Positions 1 to 7,006 of a DNA stretch of 7,667 nucleotides are shown here, in pieces. Source of the stretch: Alphaproteobacteria bacterium (lineage in GTDB: Bacteria > Pseudomonadota > Alphaproteobacteria > Puniceispirillales > Puniceispirillaceae). Position numbers and translations under genes: made by a program. The stretch covers positions 1 to 7,667 of the forward strand of contig WTJO01000012.1 in NCBI GenBank assembly GCA_011524805.1. The letters run 5' to 3'. The stretch's first letter is position 1; the number at the start of each line of letters is the position of its first letter. The notes under the pieces are model-generated. The model saw only the letters and a program-made list of their open reading frames with translations, did no database searches and was not told the DNA's origin.

Positions 1-204
1 CCTTATATCAGGTAGCAGAACATCGATACCGGGCATGGTATCATCAGGAAAGCTGATCCCCAGATCAACCATCAGCCAGCTATTATTGTAATGATACAGA
101 TTTACATTCATGCCAATTTCGGCAGAACCGCCTAGCGGTACAAATATCAGCTCGTCAGCAGAAAAGCTGTCAATATCATCAGAATGAATATTCGCGATTG
201 TCAT
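1..204 (-). CDS. rnj: Ribonuclease J, N-terminal part (gene runs off the left edge)
   Basis: Partial gene: the first 68 codons are present and the frame is open to the window edge. Translating the minus strand from the ATG at 204 gives a short polar leader (residues 1-16), then DELIFVPLGGSAEIGMNVN at about residues 17-35, then SWLMVDLGISF and PDDTMPGIDVLLPDIR. This is the recognisable start of the metallo-beta-lactamase domain of RNase J (DEL.F.PLGG..EIGMN, then a WLMVDLG strand and MPGID). RNase J is a cytoplasmic zinc-dependent ribonuclease with endo- and 5'-exonuclease activity in RNA maturation and decay. The catalytic HxHxDH motif lies beyond the edge and could not be checked. The start is 10 bases after the coaX stop. 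The region before it (ATTTGAAATT) has only a weak ribosome-binding match, which suggests translation coupled to coaX. No other in-frame start is seen between the coaX stop and this ATG. The family call rests on the N-terminal motif and the neighbourhood. Confidence 0.88.
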   Translation of the reverse strand, partial: MTIANIHSDDIDSFSADELIFVPLGGSAEIGMNVNLYHYNNSWLMVDLGISFPDDTMPGIDVLLPDIR

Positions 205-214
205 AATTTCAAAT

Positions 215-1012
215 TTATCTGTTTTGCCTGTAAATGTGATATAGGCCACGATTGGTCAGATGACTATCAATTTTTGTTATTTTGGGAATATGTGGCGCAA
301 AAACAGGCGCAAGCCCGCCTGTTGCTACAGCATCACAGCGAATACCCTGTGATACTTCCAGCTTGTCTATCAGACCGTTTATCAGACAGACATATCCCCA
401 TAAAATGCCGGATTTCATCGCTTCATCTGTATTTCTGCCAAGCACTGGTAGTGTGCTGTCAAATTCGGCTATCTCAATAGGCTCCAGCTTTGCAGCAGCG
501 GCTACCAGTGCTTCAACCGACCTATGCACGCCGGGGGTAATGATGCCGCCTGCATATATTGGCAGGCCAGTCGCAGTCTCAGAAGCGCGCACCAGATCAA
601 TGGTGGTGGCGGTACCAAAATCGATTATCAGACATGGCAGTGATGTATCTGCATCCAGACCAGCCACATTTACCAGCCTGTCCTCGCCCACCTCATGCGG
701 CGATAGCACATCTATCTCAAGAGGCAGTGAAATATCAGGGTCAGACAGCATCATGGGCGGCTTCTGTGTCAGCAATAACGCCATTTCATGCAAACTGGCA
801 GCTGCCCCGGGCACAACAGTTGCAACCACCACCTGCTGAAGTGCAGAGGTATTTTCCAGCCCTGCAATCTGTTCTGTTACACTGTGTGCCAGCCTATCTG
901 CATCAGCAAGCGGCAGGGTGCGCAGTCGCCATGATGCCAAGACAGCCCCGCCATCTTCTGAAAACAGGGTCATCACGATATTTGTGTTGCCGCAATCAAC
1001 AGTAAGTATCAT
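215..1012 (-). CDS. coaX: Type III pantothenate kinase
   Basis: Phosphorylates pantothenate with ATP, the first step of coenzyme A synthesis, in the cytoplasm. The 265-residue product is the normal length for the family, which belongs to the ASKHA (acetate kinase/Hsp70/actin) fold. Motifs in order: DCGNTN at residues 6-11 (phosphate-binding loop); PHEVGEDRLVN at about 105-115, with D111 in the position of the catalytic aspartate of the family GxDR motif; DFGTATT at 131-137 (second nucleotide-binding and monovalent-cation loop); AGGIITPG at 154-161; LGRNTDEAMKSGILWGYV at 191-208; and ATGGLAP at 230-236. The usual GADR appears here as GEDR, a neighbour substitution to note. The ATG at 1012 lies 9 bases after the birA stop and immediately precedes the conserved ILTVDCGNTN strand, so the start is secure, although the ribosome-binding site (AGCAGACAGAT) is weak. 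Its position between birA and rnj matches the usual alphaproteobacterial gene order. No frameshift or truncation is seen. Confidence 0.96.
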   Translation of the reverse strand: MILTVDCGNTNIVMTLFSEDGGAVLASWRLRTLPLADADRLAHSVTEQIAGLENTSALQQVVVATVVPGAAASLHEMALLLTQKPPMMLSDPDISLPLEIDVLSPHEVGEDRLVNVAGLDADTSLPCLIIDFGTATTIDLVRASETATGLPIYAGGIITPGVHRSVEALVAAAAKLEPIEIAEFDSTLPVLGRNTDEAMKSGILWGYVCLINGLIDKLEVSQGIRCDAVATGGLAPVFAPHIPKITKIDSHLTNRGLYHIYRQNR

Positions 1013-1021
1013 ATCTGTCTG

Positions 1022-1765
1022 CTATCTTTCATCTGCCATAATATATACATCACCTGTGGTAATAAGATGATGTCTGCCTGCCGCGTCTGTTACCCGCAAG
1101 CTACCATGTTCATCAACCCCCTCACAATGACCATCAATATGGGTGTTTCGGGTTGAAATGCTGACAGCTTTTCCTGTCATTTTCGAATGTTTTGCCCATC
1201 TGTCAATAATCAGAGCTGTGCCCTCGGCTTCAAAGCTGGCCACTTGCACAGAAAGCGCATCCAGAAAGCCATATGCAAGGGCAAGCCTGTCAACTGTCCG
1301 GCCGCCAAGCGTGCGGCTTAAGTCTCCGGCTTTCAGCCCTTTATTCTCAATATCAGGGGCGTTTTTCAGATTAACTCCGCAGCCTATCACAAGATGCTGG
1401 CCACGCGCTTCAAGCAATATACCGGCCAGCTTATGCGTGTCTGTAACCAGATCATTTGGCCATTTCAGATGAAGTTCTGGCACTAATTCGGGATAAAGGG
1501 TGGTGACTGCCTGATATAGCGAAAGGCTAGCCGCAAATGATAGAACAGGCCAGTCAGCAACAGGGCGCTCAGGTTTGATGATAGCCGACAAATATAGCCC
1601 GTCACCTTTCTGGGATGTCCAGTTACGCCCCAGACGTCCCCTGCCCTTTGTCTGTTCTGCTACAATATATACTGCACCATGCGCTGATAGGCTGTCTGCT
1701 TCAATCCGCTCAAAGGCCAGATCGCTAGAAGAGCTTGCTACATCGCGTTCGGTTATCTGCCACAT
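1022..1765 (-). CDS. birA: Biotin--[acetyl-CoA-carboxylase] ligase, monofunctional (no DNA-binding domain)
   Basis: Activates biotin with ATP and transfers it to a lysine of biotin-dependent carboxylases. With the ATG at 1765 the product is 247 residues. GRGRLGR at 41-47 is the biotinyl-AMP loop, KWPND at 101-105 and HKLAGILLE at 111-119 are active-site strands, and GCGVNL at 128-133 follows. A small C-terminal SH3-like domain runs from about 195 to 243. There is no N-terminal helix-turn-helix, so unlike E. coli BirA it should not act as a repressor. The usual STN near the start is SSS here (within S11-S14). The open frame extends to an ATG at 1822 (266 residues), which would overlap nuoN by 41 bases. 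I prefer 1765 for three reasons: the catalytic domain starts there; GGA lies 4 bases upstream; and the extra 19 residues (PLDSLPLD) only read the nuoN tail and its duplication out of frame. The stop is certain and the start is fairly likely. Confidence 0.92.
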   Translation of the reverse strand: MWQITERDVASSSSDLAFERIEADSLSAHGAVYIVAEQTKGRGRLGRNWTSQKGDGLYLSAIIKPERPVADWPVLSFAASLSLYQAVTTLYPELVPELHLKWPNDLVTDTHKLAGILLEARGQHLVIGCGVNLKNAPDIENKGLKAGDLSRTLGGRTVDRLALAYGFLDALSVQVASFEAEGTALIIDRWAKHSKMTGKAVSISTRNTHIDGHCEGVDEHGSLRVTDAAGRHHLITTGDVYIMADER

Positions 1766-1767
1766 AT

Positions 1768-1797
1768 TATCCAAAGGCAGACTATCCAAAGGCTGAC
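1768..1797 (-). repeat. 15-base imperfect tandem repeat across the nuoN stop and birA leader
   Basis: On the coding strand two adjacent copies read GTCAGCCTTTGGATA (1797-1783) and GTCTGCCTTTGGATA (1782-1768), differing at one base. The unit length is a multiple of three, so both copies stay in the nuoN frame. The first reads Ser-Ala-Phe-Gly followed by the TAG stop. The second reads Ser-Ala-Phe-Gly again, followed by TAA, and one base later comes ATG of birA. It therefore looks like a small duplication of the nuoN 3' end that also carries the GGA ribosome-binding bases of birA. Seen directly; the duplication history is inference. Confidence 0.85.
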
Positions 1798-3227
1798 AGA
1801 GCAATAAAGCCTGCCGCTTCATTCACGCGGCTTATGCCCATGAAGAATAAGGTAATCACACCAAGCGACACCAGAAGAACAAGCCTGTTATTGCGCTCCA
1901 ACCCCTTATCCAGAGGTGCTTCTGCATCTTCAAAATACATCAGCTTGATGATCCTGAGATAATAGAAAGCGCCAATCACAGAGGTGAGCACACCAATAAC
2001 CGCAAGCGGCAAAAGACCAGCATTTACGGCTGCCAGAAATACATACCATTTCCCGAAAAAGCCAGCCAGAGGCGGAATACCTGCCATTGAGAACATGATA
2101 ATCATCATCCCTGCCGCCAATAACGGATGGGTTGAAGACATGCCTGTAAGATCGGATATTTTTTCCACCGGCACAGAATCTCTGCGCATATTCAGAATAA
2201 TGGCAAAAGCACCTGCGCCCATGAACAGATAGGTTGTCATATAAATGATAACAGACGAGAATCCTGCTTCCGAGGCAGCGGCAAATCCGGCCAGCGCATA
2301 GCCCATATGGGCAATAGAGGAATAGGCCATCATCCGCTTGATATTCTGCTGCATAATCGCGCCTGTTGCACCTACAATCATTGAAGCAACGGACAGGGCA
2401 ATGAATATCTGGCTCCACTGCACAGATATATCTGCAAAGGCAACATAGGATACATTCAGCAACAGCCCCATTGCCGCAACCTTTGGCACAATCGCAAACA
2501 GAGCAGTCACAGGGGTAGGCGCACCTTCATATACATCTGGTGTCCACATATGAAAAGGGGCAGCCGAAATCTTGAACGCCAGCCCGCTAAGCAGAAACAC
2601 CATCCCGATTGTGATGCCTGCTGATACCTCGCCACCGCTTAGGCTGGCGGCAATTTCCGAAATATTGGTTGTGCCCGTATAGCCATAAATCAGGGATGCG
2701 CCATATAGCAACAGGCCTGATGATAACGCACCAAGCAGAAAATATTTCAGCCCCGCTTCAGATGATTTTAGCGAGCCTGTCCGCATTGCCGCGACCACAT
2801 AAAGCGGCAGTGACTGAAGCTCAAGCCCCATATATAATGACAGCAGGTCATTAGCCGAAATCATCACCATCATGCCAAGCACTGCCAGCACAATCAGCAC
2901 ATGATATTCAGGCCTGTCTACCCCGTCTCCCCAGCCATCACTGACCAGCCAAGCAGCAAAGAATGCGCCAATGAGCACAAGGCCTTTCATGTAATATCCA
3001 AGTGGACCTACGGCAAACAGCCCGTTAAAAATGACATGCGTGCCCTGTGGCACAAAGAAGATAGCGCCAAAAGCAAGTGCATAGCCAAGCAAAGACAGGC
3101 TTCTGACAGTTTTCATATTCTGCTCGTCCGCCGGACTAAACGCCGCTACCAGCACAAGCACAAGCGACAGACAGGCCAGAATATATTCAGGCAATGCTGC
3201 TGACAAGGTGATCTGAGAAAAATCCAT
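1782..3227 (-). CDS. nuoN: NADH-quinone oxidoreductase subunit N
   Basis: Antiporter-like proton-channel subunit of respiratory complex I in the inner membrane, next to NuoM and nearest the NuoA/J/K group. It has 481 residues, the usual length, and is almost wholly hydrophobic (about 14 membrane helices expected). Key charged residues are in place: E136 in LYMGLELQSLPLY (about 131-143), K161 in SEAGLKYFLLGALSSG, K219 in LAFKISAAPFHMWTPD, and K249 in FAIVPKVAA. EGAPTPVTA (234-242) and IKRMMAYSSIAHMGYALAG are further family signatures. The ATG at 3227 has a strong Shine-Dalgarno (AGGGGAG) six bases upstream that overlaps the nuoM stop, leaving an 11-base gap. The gene ends in Ser-Ala-Phe-Gly and TAG at 1784-1782, within a tandem duplication that supplies a second in-frame stop. 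Last nuo gene of the cluster; birA follows without a visible terminator. Confidence 0.98.
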   Translation of the reverse strand: MDFSQITLSAALPEYILACLSLVLVLVAAFSPADEQNMKTVRSLSLLGYALAFGAIFFVPQGTHVIFNGLFAVGPLGYYMKGLVLIGAFFAAWLVSDGWGDGVDRPEYHVLIVLAVLGMMVMISANDLLSLYMGLELQSLPLYVVAAMRTGSLKSSEAGLKYFLLGALSSGLLLYGASLIYGYTGTTNISEIAASLSGGEVSAGITIGMVFLLSGLAFKISAAPFHMWTPDVYEGAPTPVTALFAIVPKVAAMGLLLNVSYVAFADISVQWSQIFIALSVASMIVGATGAIMQQNIKRMMAYSSIAHMGYALAGFAAASEAGFSSVIIYMTTYLFMGAGAFAIILNMRRDSVPVEKISDLTGMSSTHPLLAAGMMIIMFSMAGIPPLAGFFGKWYVFLAAVNAGLLPLAVIGVLTSVIGAFYYLRIIKLMYFEDAEAPLDKGLERNNRLVLLVSLGVITLFFMGISRVNEAAGFIALSAFG

Positions 3228-3240
3228 TTACTGCTCCCCT
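3228..3240 (-). promoter_or_regulatory. Ribosome-binding site of nuoN
   Basis: The coding strand reads AGGGGAG at 3240-3234, then a six-base spacer and ATG at 3227. The site overlaps the nuoM stop codon (TAG, 3241-3239), so a ribosome ending nuoM sits on the nuoN initiation site. Fits translational coupling; the strength is inferred from sequence alone. Confidence 0.8.
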
Positions 3241-4744
3241 ACCGCAGTGCCGTCTGAGTTGCTGTTCCGGCGCCCGATATTTCAAGCAGGTCAAGCACAG
3301 TGCCCTGCATAATATCCAGCAGAGATGACGGATAGACACCAAACCACAAGACCAATATCGTCAAAGGCACAAAAATCACATATTCACGATTATTTAATGG
3401 AGCCAGCTCTAGAATTTCTGGCTTTTCTGCCCTGCCAAAAACCACCCGCCTATATAACCAGAGCATGTAGCACGCCCCAAGCACCAGACCTGTTGCAGCA
3501 AATATCGCTACCCAGTATGAGGCCTGCCACGCGCCAACCAGCACCAGCATCTCGCCTACAAATCCGGATGTGCCTGGCAGGCCAACAGAGGCCAGCATCA
3601 TGAACATAAAGAAACTGGCATATCGTGGCATAGCATCCACCACCCCGCCATAGGCGCCAATCTCTCTGGTATGAAGCCTGTCATAGACAACCCCGACACA
3701 GAAAAATAGTGCAGCCGAGACAAGCCCGTGAGAAATCATCTGGAACATTGCGCCTGCAATGCCCTGTTCATTCAGGCTGAAAATGCCAATCGTAACAAAC
3801 CCCATATGGGCAACAGATGAATAGGCAATCAGCTTTTTCATATCGCTTTGTGCCAGCGCAACAAGCGAGGTGTAAATCACCGCTATCACAGATAACACGA
3901 AGATAAAGGGTGCGAAATATTCCGAAGCATCGGGGAACATCGGCAACGAGAAGCGCAGGAAGCCATAGCCGCCCATTTTCAGCAACACCCCAGCCAGTAT
4001 CATCGAGCCGGCAGTTGGTGCCTGCACATGCGCATCAGGCAGCCATGTATGAACCGGCCACATAGGCACCTTCACAGCAAATGATGCAAAAAACCCGATA
4101 AACAGCCAGAACTGAACCGCAGGCAGAAAATCATACCCGCTCAGGGCAACAATGTTGGTGGTGCCAACCACATGATACATATAGAGCATGCAGACCAGCA
4201 TCAATACTGAGCCAAGTAGCGTGAACAAGAAGAATTTGAAAGCCGCATATACGCGTTCTGCACCACCCCATACGCCGATGATCAGGAACATCGGGATAAG
4301 CACACCTTCAAAGAACAGATAGAACATCAGCATATCAAGAGAGGCAAACATGCCCACCATCATCACTTCCAGCACCAGAAAGGCGATCATATATTCACGC
4401 ACCCTATGGGTAATGGCCTGCCAGCTGGCAAGGATAGCCAGTGGTGTCAGAAAGGTAGATAGCAGGATGAACGGCATGGATATGCCATCAATTCCCAGAT
4501 GATAGGTGATGCCCGAGCCTGCAATCCATTCGGCTTTTTCTTCAAACTGATAGCCTGTTGCAACAGGGTCAAACCCCCATAACAGAAATAGTGACAGCAG
4601 AAAGGCAAAACTGGATACCCATAAAGCCACCTGACGTGAATTAGCGGCAACAACCTGCTCATCGCCTCTGATAAGCATCAGGAACAGCACACCAATTAGG
4701 GGCAGAAAAATAATAACGCTTAATAATGGCCAGCTAGACAGCAT
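3239..4744 (-). CDS. nuoM: NADH-quinone oxidoreductase subunit M
   Basis: Antiporter-like proton-channel subunit of complex I, between NuoL and NuoN in the membrane arm. With the ATG at 4744 the product is 501 residues, typical for the family, with about 14 membrane helices expected. Conserved elements: YHLGIDGISMPF at about 81-92; E146 in FYLFFEGVLIPMFLIIG; K225 in FAVKVPMWPVHTWLPDAHVQ; K256 in AGVLLKMGGYGFLRF; and MKKLIAYSSVAHMGFV. These match the glutamate and lysines of the proton path in E. coli NuoM. The frame stays open to a TTG at 4783 (514 residues), which would overlap nuoL by 38 bases. I reject that start because it is a TTG, its first 13 residues are only the nuoL tail in another frame, and the ATG at 4744 has GGGGG eight bases upstream and lies one base after the nuoL stop (TAA-T-ATG). 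It is followed by nuoN after 11 bases. Confidence 0.97.
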   Translation of the reverse strand: MLSSWPLLSVIIFLPLIGVLFLMLIRGDEQVVAANSRQVALWVSSFAFLLSLFLLWGFDPVATGYQFEEKAEWIAGSGITYHLGIDGISMPFILLSTFLTPLAILASWQAITHRVREYMIAFLVLEVMMVGMFASLDMLMFYLFFEGVLIPMFLIIGVWGGAERVYAAFKFFLFTLLGSVLMLVCMLYMYHVVGTTNIVALSGYDFLPAVQFWLFIGFFASFAVKVPMWPVHTWLPDAHVQAPTAGSMILAGVLLKMGGYGFLRFSLPMFPDASEYFAPFIFVLSVIAVIYTSLVALAQSDMKKLIAYSSVAHMGFVTIGIFSLNEQGIAGAMFQMISHGLVSAALFFCVGVVYDRLHTREIGAYGGVVDAMPRYASFFMFMMLASVGLPGTSGFVGEMLVLVGAWQASYWVAIFAATGLVLGACYMLWLYRRVVFGRAEKPEILELAPLNNREYVIFVPLTILVLWFGVYPSSLLDIMQGTVLDLLEISGAGTATQTALR

Positions 4745-4757
4745 ATTAACGACCCCC
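4745..4757 (-). promoter_or_regulatory. Ribosome-binding site and stop-start junction nuoL/nuoM
   Basis: The coding strand reads GGGGG (4757-4753), TCGT, then TAA (nuoL stop, 4748-4746), one T, and ATG of nuoM at 4744. The G run is eight bases before the ATG and doubles as nuoL codons for Gly-Gly. The stop lying within the initiation region suggests coupled re-initiation, and it decides the nuoM start. Confidence 0.7.
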
Positions 4758-6686
4758 AAAACCGCTGAAATACCAAGAGACAAGAATAACTACCCCTATC
4801 ATCATGGCAAAGGCATAGTGATATACATAACCTGTTTGAATCTGGACAAGCGACCGTGAGATACGATGCACCATAGCTGACATACCATCAGGCCCAAAAT
4901 AGTCTATCGTTCCCTTATCACCCCGAAGCCATAACCCCTTGCCAATCTTTACAGCAGGCGCAACGAAGATTTTGTCATATAGCTCGTCAAAGAACCATTT
5001 ATTGAAGAAGAATCTGTGCAGAGAAGCAAACTGGCCAGCAATTTTGCCTGGCAGTTCAGGCTTCAGCCTGTAGCAGATATAGGCAAGAAATACACCTGAT
5101 GCAGCCAGCCCAATCGGCAGCAGCTTCACCCATGTTGGCACATGATGGGCAGCTTCCATGGCCTGATGCTGAGGCAGGATAAAAATAGAATCACCCCAGA
5201 AGGCTGTATAATTATGCCCCACAAACATATCATATCCGACCCAGCCTGCGAAAATCGCCCCGATGGCCAGAGGTATAAGCGGCAATGTCATTACATTTGG
5301 TGATTCATGCAAATGTGCCATGGCTTCATCTGATGCTCTTGGTGTGCCATGGAACGCCATAATCAATAACCGCCAGCTATAAAATGCGGTTAGAAGCGCG
5401 GCCGCACATCCCAGCCAGAAGGCCAGCATGCCGGGGCCTGAATGCGCAGCATAGGCAGCTTCCAAAATCATATCTTTTGAATAGAAGCCGGCAAAGAACG
5501 GGAAGCCTGCCAGTGCCAGAGACCCAATCCACATCATCGTATAGGTAACAGGTACAGACCGCCAAATACCGCCCATGCGGCGTAAATCCTGTTCATCTGA
5601 CAGGGCGTGAATGACAGACCCTGCGCCAAGGAACAGCAATGCCTTGAAAAATGCATGTGTTGTCAGATGGAACATCGCCGCAGGATACGCAGACACACCT
5701 GCCGCAAAAAACATATAGCCAAGCTGAGAGCAGGTTGAATAGGCAATCACCCGCTTAATATCAAACTGTGTCATCCCGACTGTTGCCGCAAAAATCGCTG
5801 TAGAGGCACCGACAATAGTGATGATATCAAGCGCAACAGGTGCATATTCAATCACTGGCGACATACGGCAGACCAGAAACACCCCTGCGGTGACCATTGT
5901 CGCGGCATGAATAAGCGCTGAAACAGGCGTAGGCCCTTCCATCGCATCAGGTAGCCATGTGTGCAGGCCAAGCTGCGCCGACTTGCCCATCGCGCCAATA
6001 AATAACAGCACAGAGATAACTTCCAGAGCAGGAAGCGACATCCCGAACAGGCTAATCTGGCTATCCACCAGCAGAGGTACGGCATCAAAAATATCGTCAA
6101 ACTGGACAGAACCTACCAGCGCAAATACGGCAATAATTCCAAGCGCAAATCCAAAATCGCCTACCCTGTTTACAACAAAGGCTTTCATCGCGGCCTTGTG
6201 GGCTGATTCCTTATGATACCAGAACCCGATCAGCAAATATGAGGCTACCCCCACCCCTTCCCAGCCAAAAAATAGCTGAACCAGATTATCAGCTGTTACC
6301 AGCATCAGCATGGCAAAGGTAAACAGGCTGAGATAGGCCATAAAGCGGGCACGTGATGGGTCATGCGACATATAGCCAACTGAATAAATATGCACACAGG
6401 CTGACACAGAGGTGACCACAATCAGCATCACGGCTGTCAGTGTATCGAACCGCAATGCCCAGTGCGCCTGAAAATCACCTGAACCTATCCAGCGCGCCAC
6501 CTCGACTGTAAGCGCATTGCTGCCAAGGGCAATATGGACAAAAGCAAAACACGATAGCAATAGCGAGGTAACCACCCCGCCAATTGTTACAAACGCCGCT
6601 GCGCTATGCTGTTCTCGCAACGAAAACAGACCTGCCGCAATTGCCGCCAGTAACGGCAAAAATACAATCGCTTGATACATCATCAT
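4746..6686 (-). CDS. nuoL: NADH-quinone oxidoreductase subunit L
   Basis: Distal antiporter-like proton-channel subunit of complex I. It has 646 residues, as expected for an alphaproteobacterial NuoL, with about 16 membrane helices plus the long lateral helix near the C-terminus. Signatures in order: YSVGYMSHDPSRARFMAYLS at about 101-120; E143 in FFGWEGVGVASYLLIGFWY; NRVGDFGFALG at 173-183; K235 in GAMGKSAQLGLHTWLPDAMEGPTPVSALIHAATMV with H260; IKRVIAYSTCSQLGYM; and HAFFKALLFLGAGSVIHA. Near the C-terminus are WFFDELYDKIFV and a final membrane helix. The gene opens with three ATGs in a row (6686, 6683, 6680). AAGGG lies six bases before the first, and AGGG six bases before the third, so the exact start is uncertain by two residues; many homologues begin MYQAIVFLPL, which would favour the third. 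The gap to the nuoK stop is two bases, and nuoM begins one base after the nuoL stop. No frameshift is seen. Confidence 0.98.
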   Translation of the reverse strand: MMMYQAIVFLPLLAAIAAGLFSLREQHSAAAFVTIGGVVTSLLLSCFAFVHIALGSNALTVEVARWIGSGDFQAHWALRFDTLTAVMLIVVTSVSACVHIYSVGYMSHDPSRARFMAYLSLFTFAMLMLVTADNLVQLFFGWEGVGVASYLLIGFWYHKESAHKAAMKAFVVNRVGDFGFALGIIAVFALVGSVQFDDIFDAVPLLVDSQISLFGMSLPALEVISVLLFIGAMGKSAQLGLHTWLPDAMEGPTPVSALIHAATMVTAGVFLVCRMSPVIEYAPVALDIITIVGASTAIFAATVGMTQFDIKRVIAYSTCSQLGYMFFAAGVSAYPAAMFHLTTHAFFKALLFLGAGSVIHALSDEQDLRRMGGIWRSVPVTYTMMWIGSLALAGFPFFAGFYSKDMILEAAYAAHSGPGMLAFWLGCAAALLTAFYSWRLLIMAFHGTPRASDEAMAHLHESPNVMTLPLIPLAIGAIFAGWVGYDMFVGHNYTAFWGDSIFILPQHQAMEAAHHVPTWVKLLPIGLAASGVFLAYICYRLKPELPGKIAGQFASLHRFFFNKWFFDELYDKIFVAPAVKIGKGLWLRGDKGTIDYFGPDGMSAMVHRISRSLVQIQTGYVYHYAFAMMIGVVILVSWYFSGFGGR

Positions 6687-6697
6687 CCCTAGCCCTT
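6687..6697 (-). promoter_or_regulatory. Ribosome-binding site of nuoL
   Basis: The coding strand reads AAGGG at 6697-6693, followed by the nuoK stop TAG (6691-6689), GG, and then ATGATGATG. AAGGG is spaced six bases from the first ATG. AGGG at 6690-6687 is spaced six bases from the third. Either can serve; the sequence alone does not decide. Confidence 0.6.
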
Positions 6698-7006
6698 CAT
6701 GACGTTAATATCATCAACCGAAATAGATCCACGGTTGCGGAAATAGACCACCAGAATAGCCAGCCCAATCGCCGCCTCGGCCGCGGCCACTGTCAGAATA
6801 AATAGTGAGAATACCTGTCCTGCCAGATCCCCGTTAAACGCAGAAAAGGCAACCAGATTTATAGATACCGACAGCAGAATAAGCTCAATCGACATCAGGA
6901 TTGTAATGACATTCTTCCTGTTCAGGAAAATGCCAAACACGCCAAAAACAAACAGCAATCCTGCAACACTCAGATAATGTGCAAGTGTAATCTCTGCACC
7001 AATCAT
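6689..7006 (-). CDS. nuoK: NADH-quinone oxidoreductase subunit K
   Basis: Small membrane subunit of complex I (105 residues; the family is about 100), three membrane helices expected. It carries the two conserved buried glutamates of NuoK: E41 in MSIELILLSVSINLVAF and E77 in FILTVAAAEAAIGLAILV, which correspond to E36 and E72 of E. coli and take part in coupling quinone reduction to proton transfer. Further family marks are GVFGIFLNRKNVI and the C-terminal SISVDDINVMKG. The ATG at 7006 overlaps the nuoJ stop by four bases (ATGA), with GAGGAG eight bases upstream inside nuoJ, so the two are almost certainly translationally coupled. It ends two bases before nuoL. Nothing is unusual in the protein. 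Confidence 0.98.
   Translation of the reverse strand: MIGAEITLAHYLSVAGLLFVFGVFGIFLNRKNVITILMSIELILLSVSINLVAFSAFNGDLAGQVFSLFILTVAAAEAAIGLAILVVYFRNRGSISVDDINVMKG

Noticed and set aside
282..839. A 185-codon plus-strand open frame opposite coaX
   Set aside because: It is antisense to a clear CoaX with intact motifs, has no recognisable domain and looks like a codon-bias shadow; the same holds for the 559-1005 plus-strand frame.
1930..2418. A 162-codon minus-strand open frame inside nuoN in another phase
   Set aside because: It overlaps completely with conserved NuoN sequence and its translation is rich in Cys, Arg and Tyr with no family resemblance.
2901..3203. A 100-codon plus-strand open frame opposite the nuoN start
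   Set aside because: Antisense shadow of the hydrophobic nuoN coding region; no ribosome-binding site or known motif.
3960..6000. Similar stretches in nuoL and nuoM (His-Thr-Trp-Leu-Pro-Asp-Ala region) that look like a repeat
   Set aside because: They reflect the ancient paralogy of the antiporter-like subunits and are not a mobile or recent DNA repeat.
3239..6686. Possible Mrp-type sodium/proton antiporter genes instead of complex I genes
   Set aside because: NuoL, NuoM and NuoN resemble Mrp subunits, but the J-K-L-M-N order with standard lengths and the NuoJ and NuoK motifs identifies complex I.
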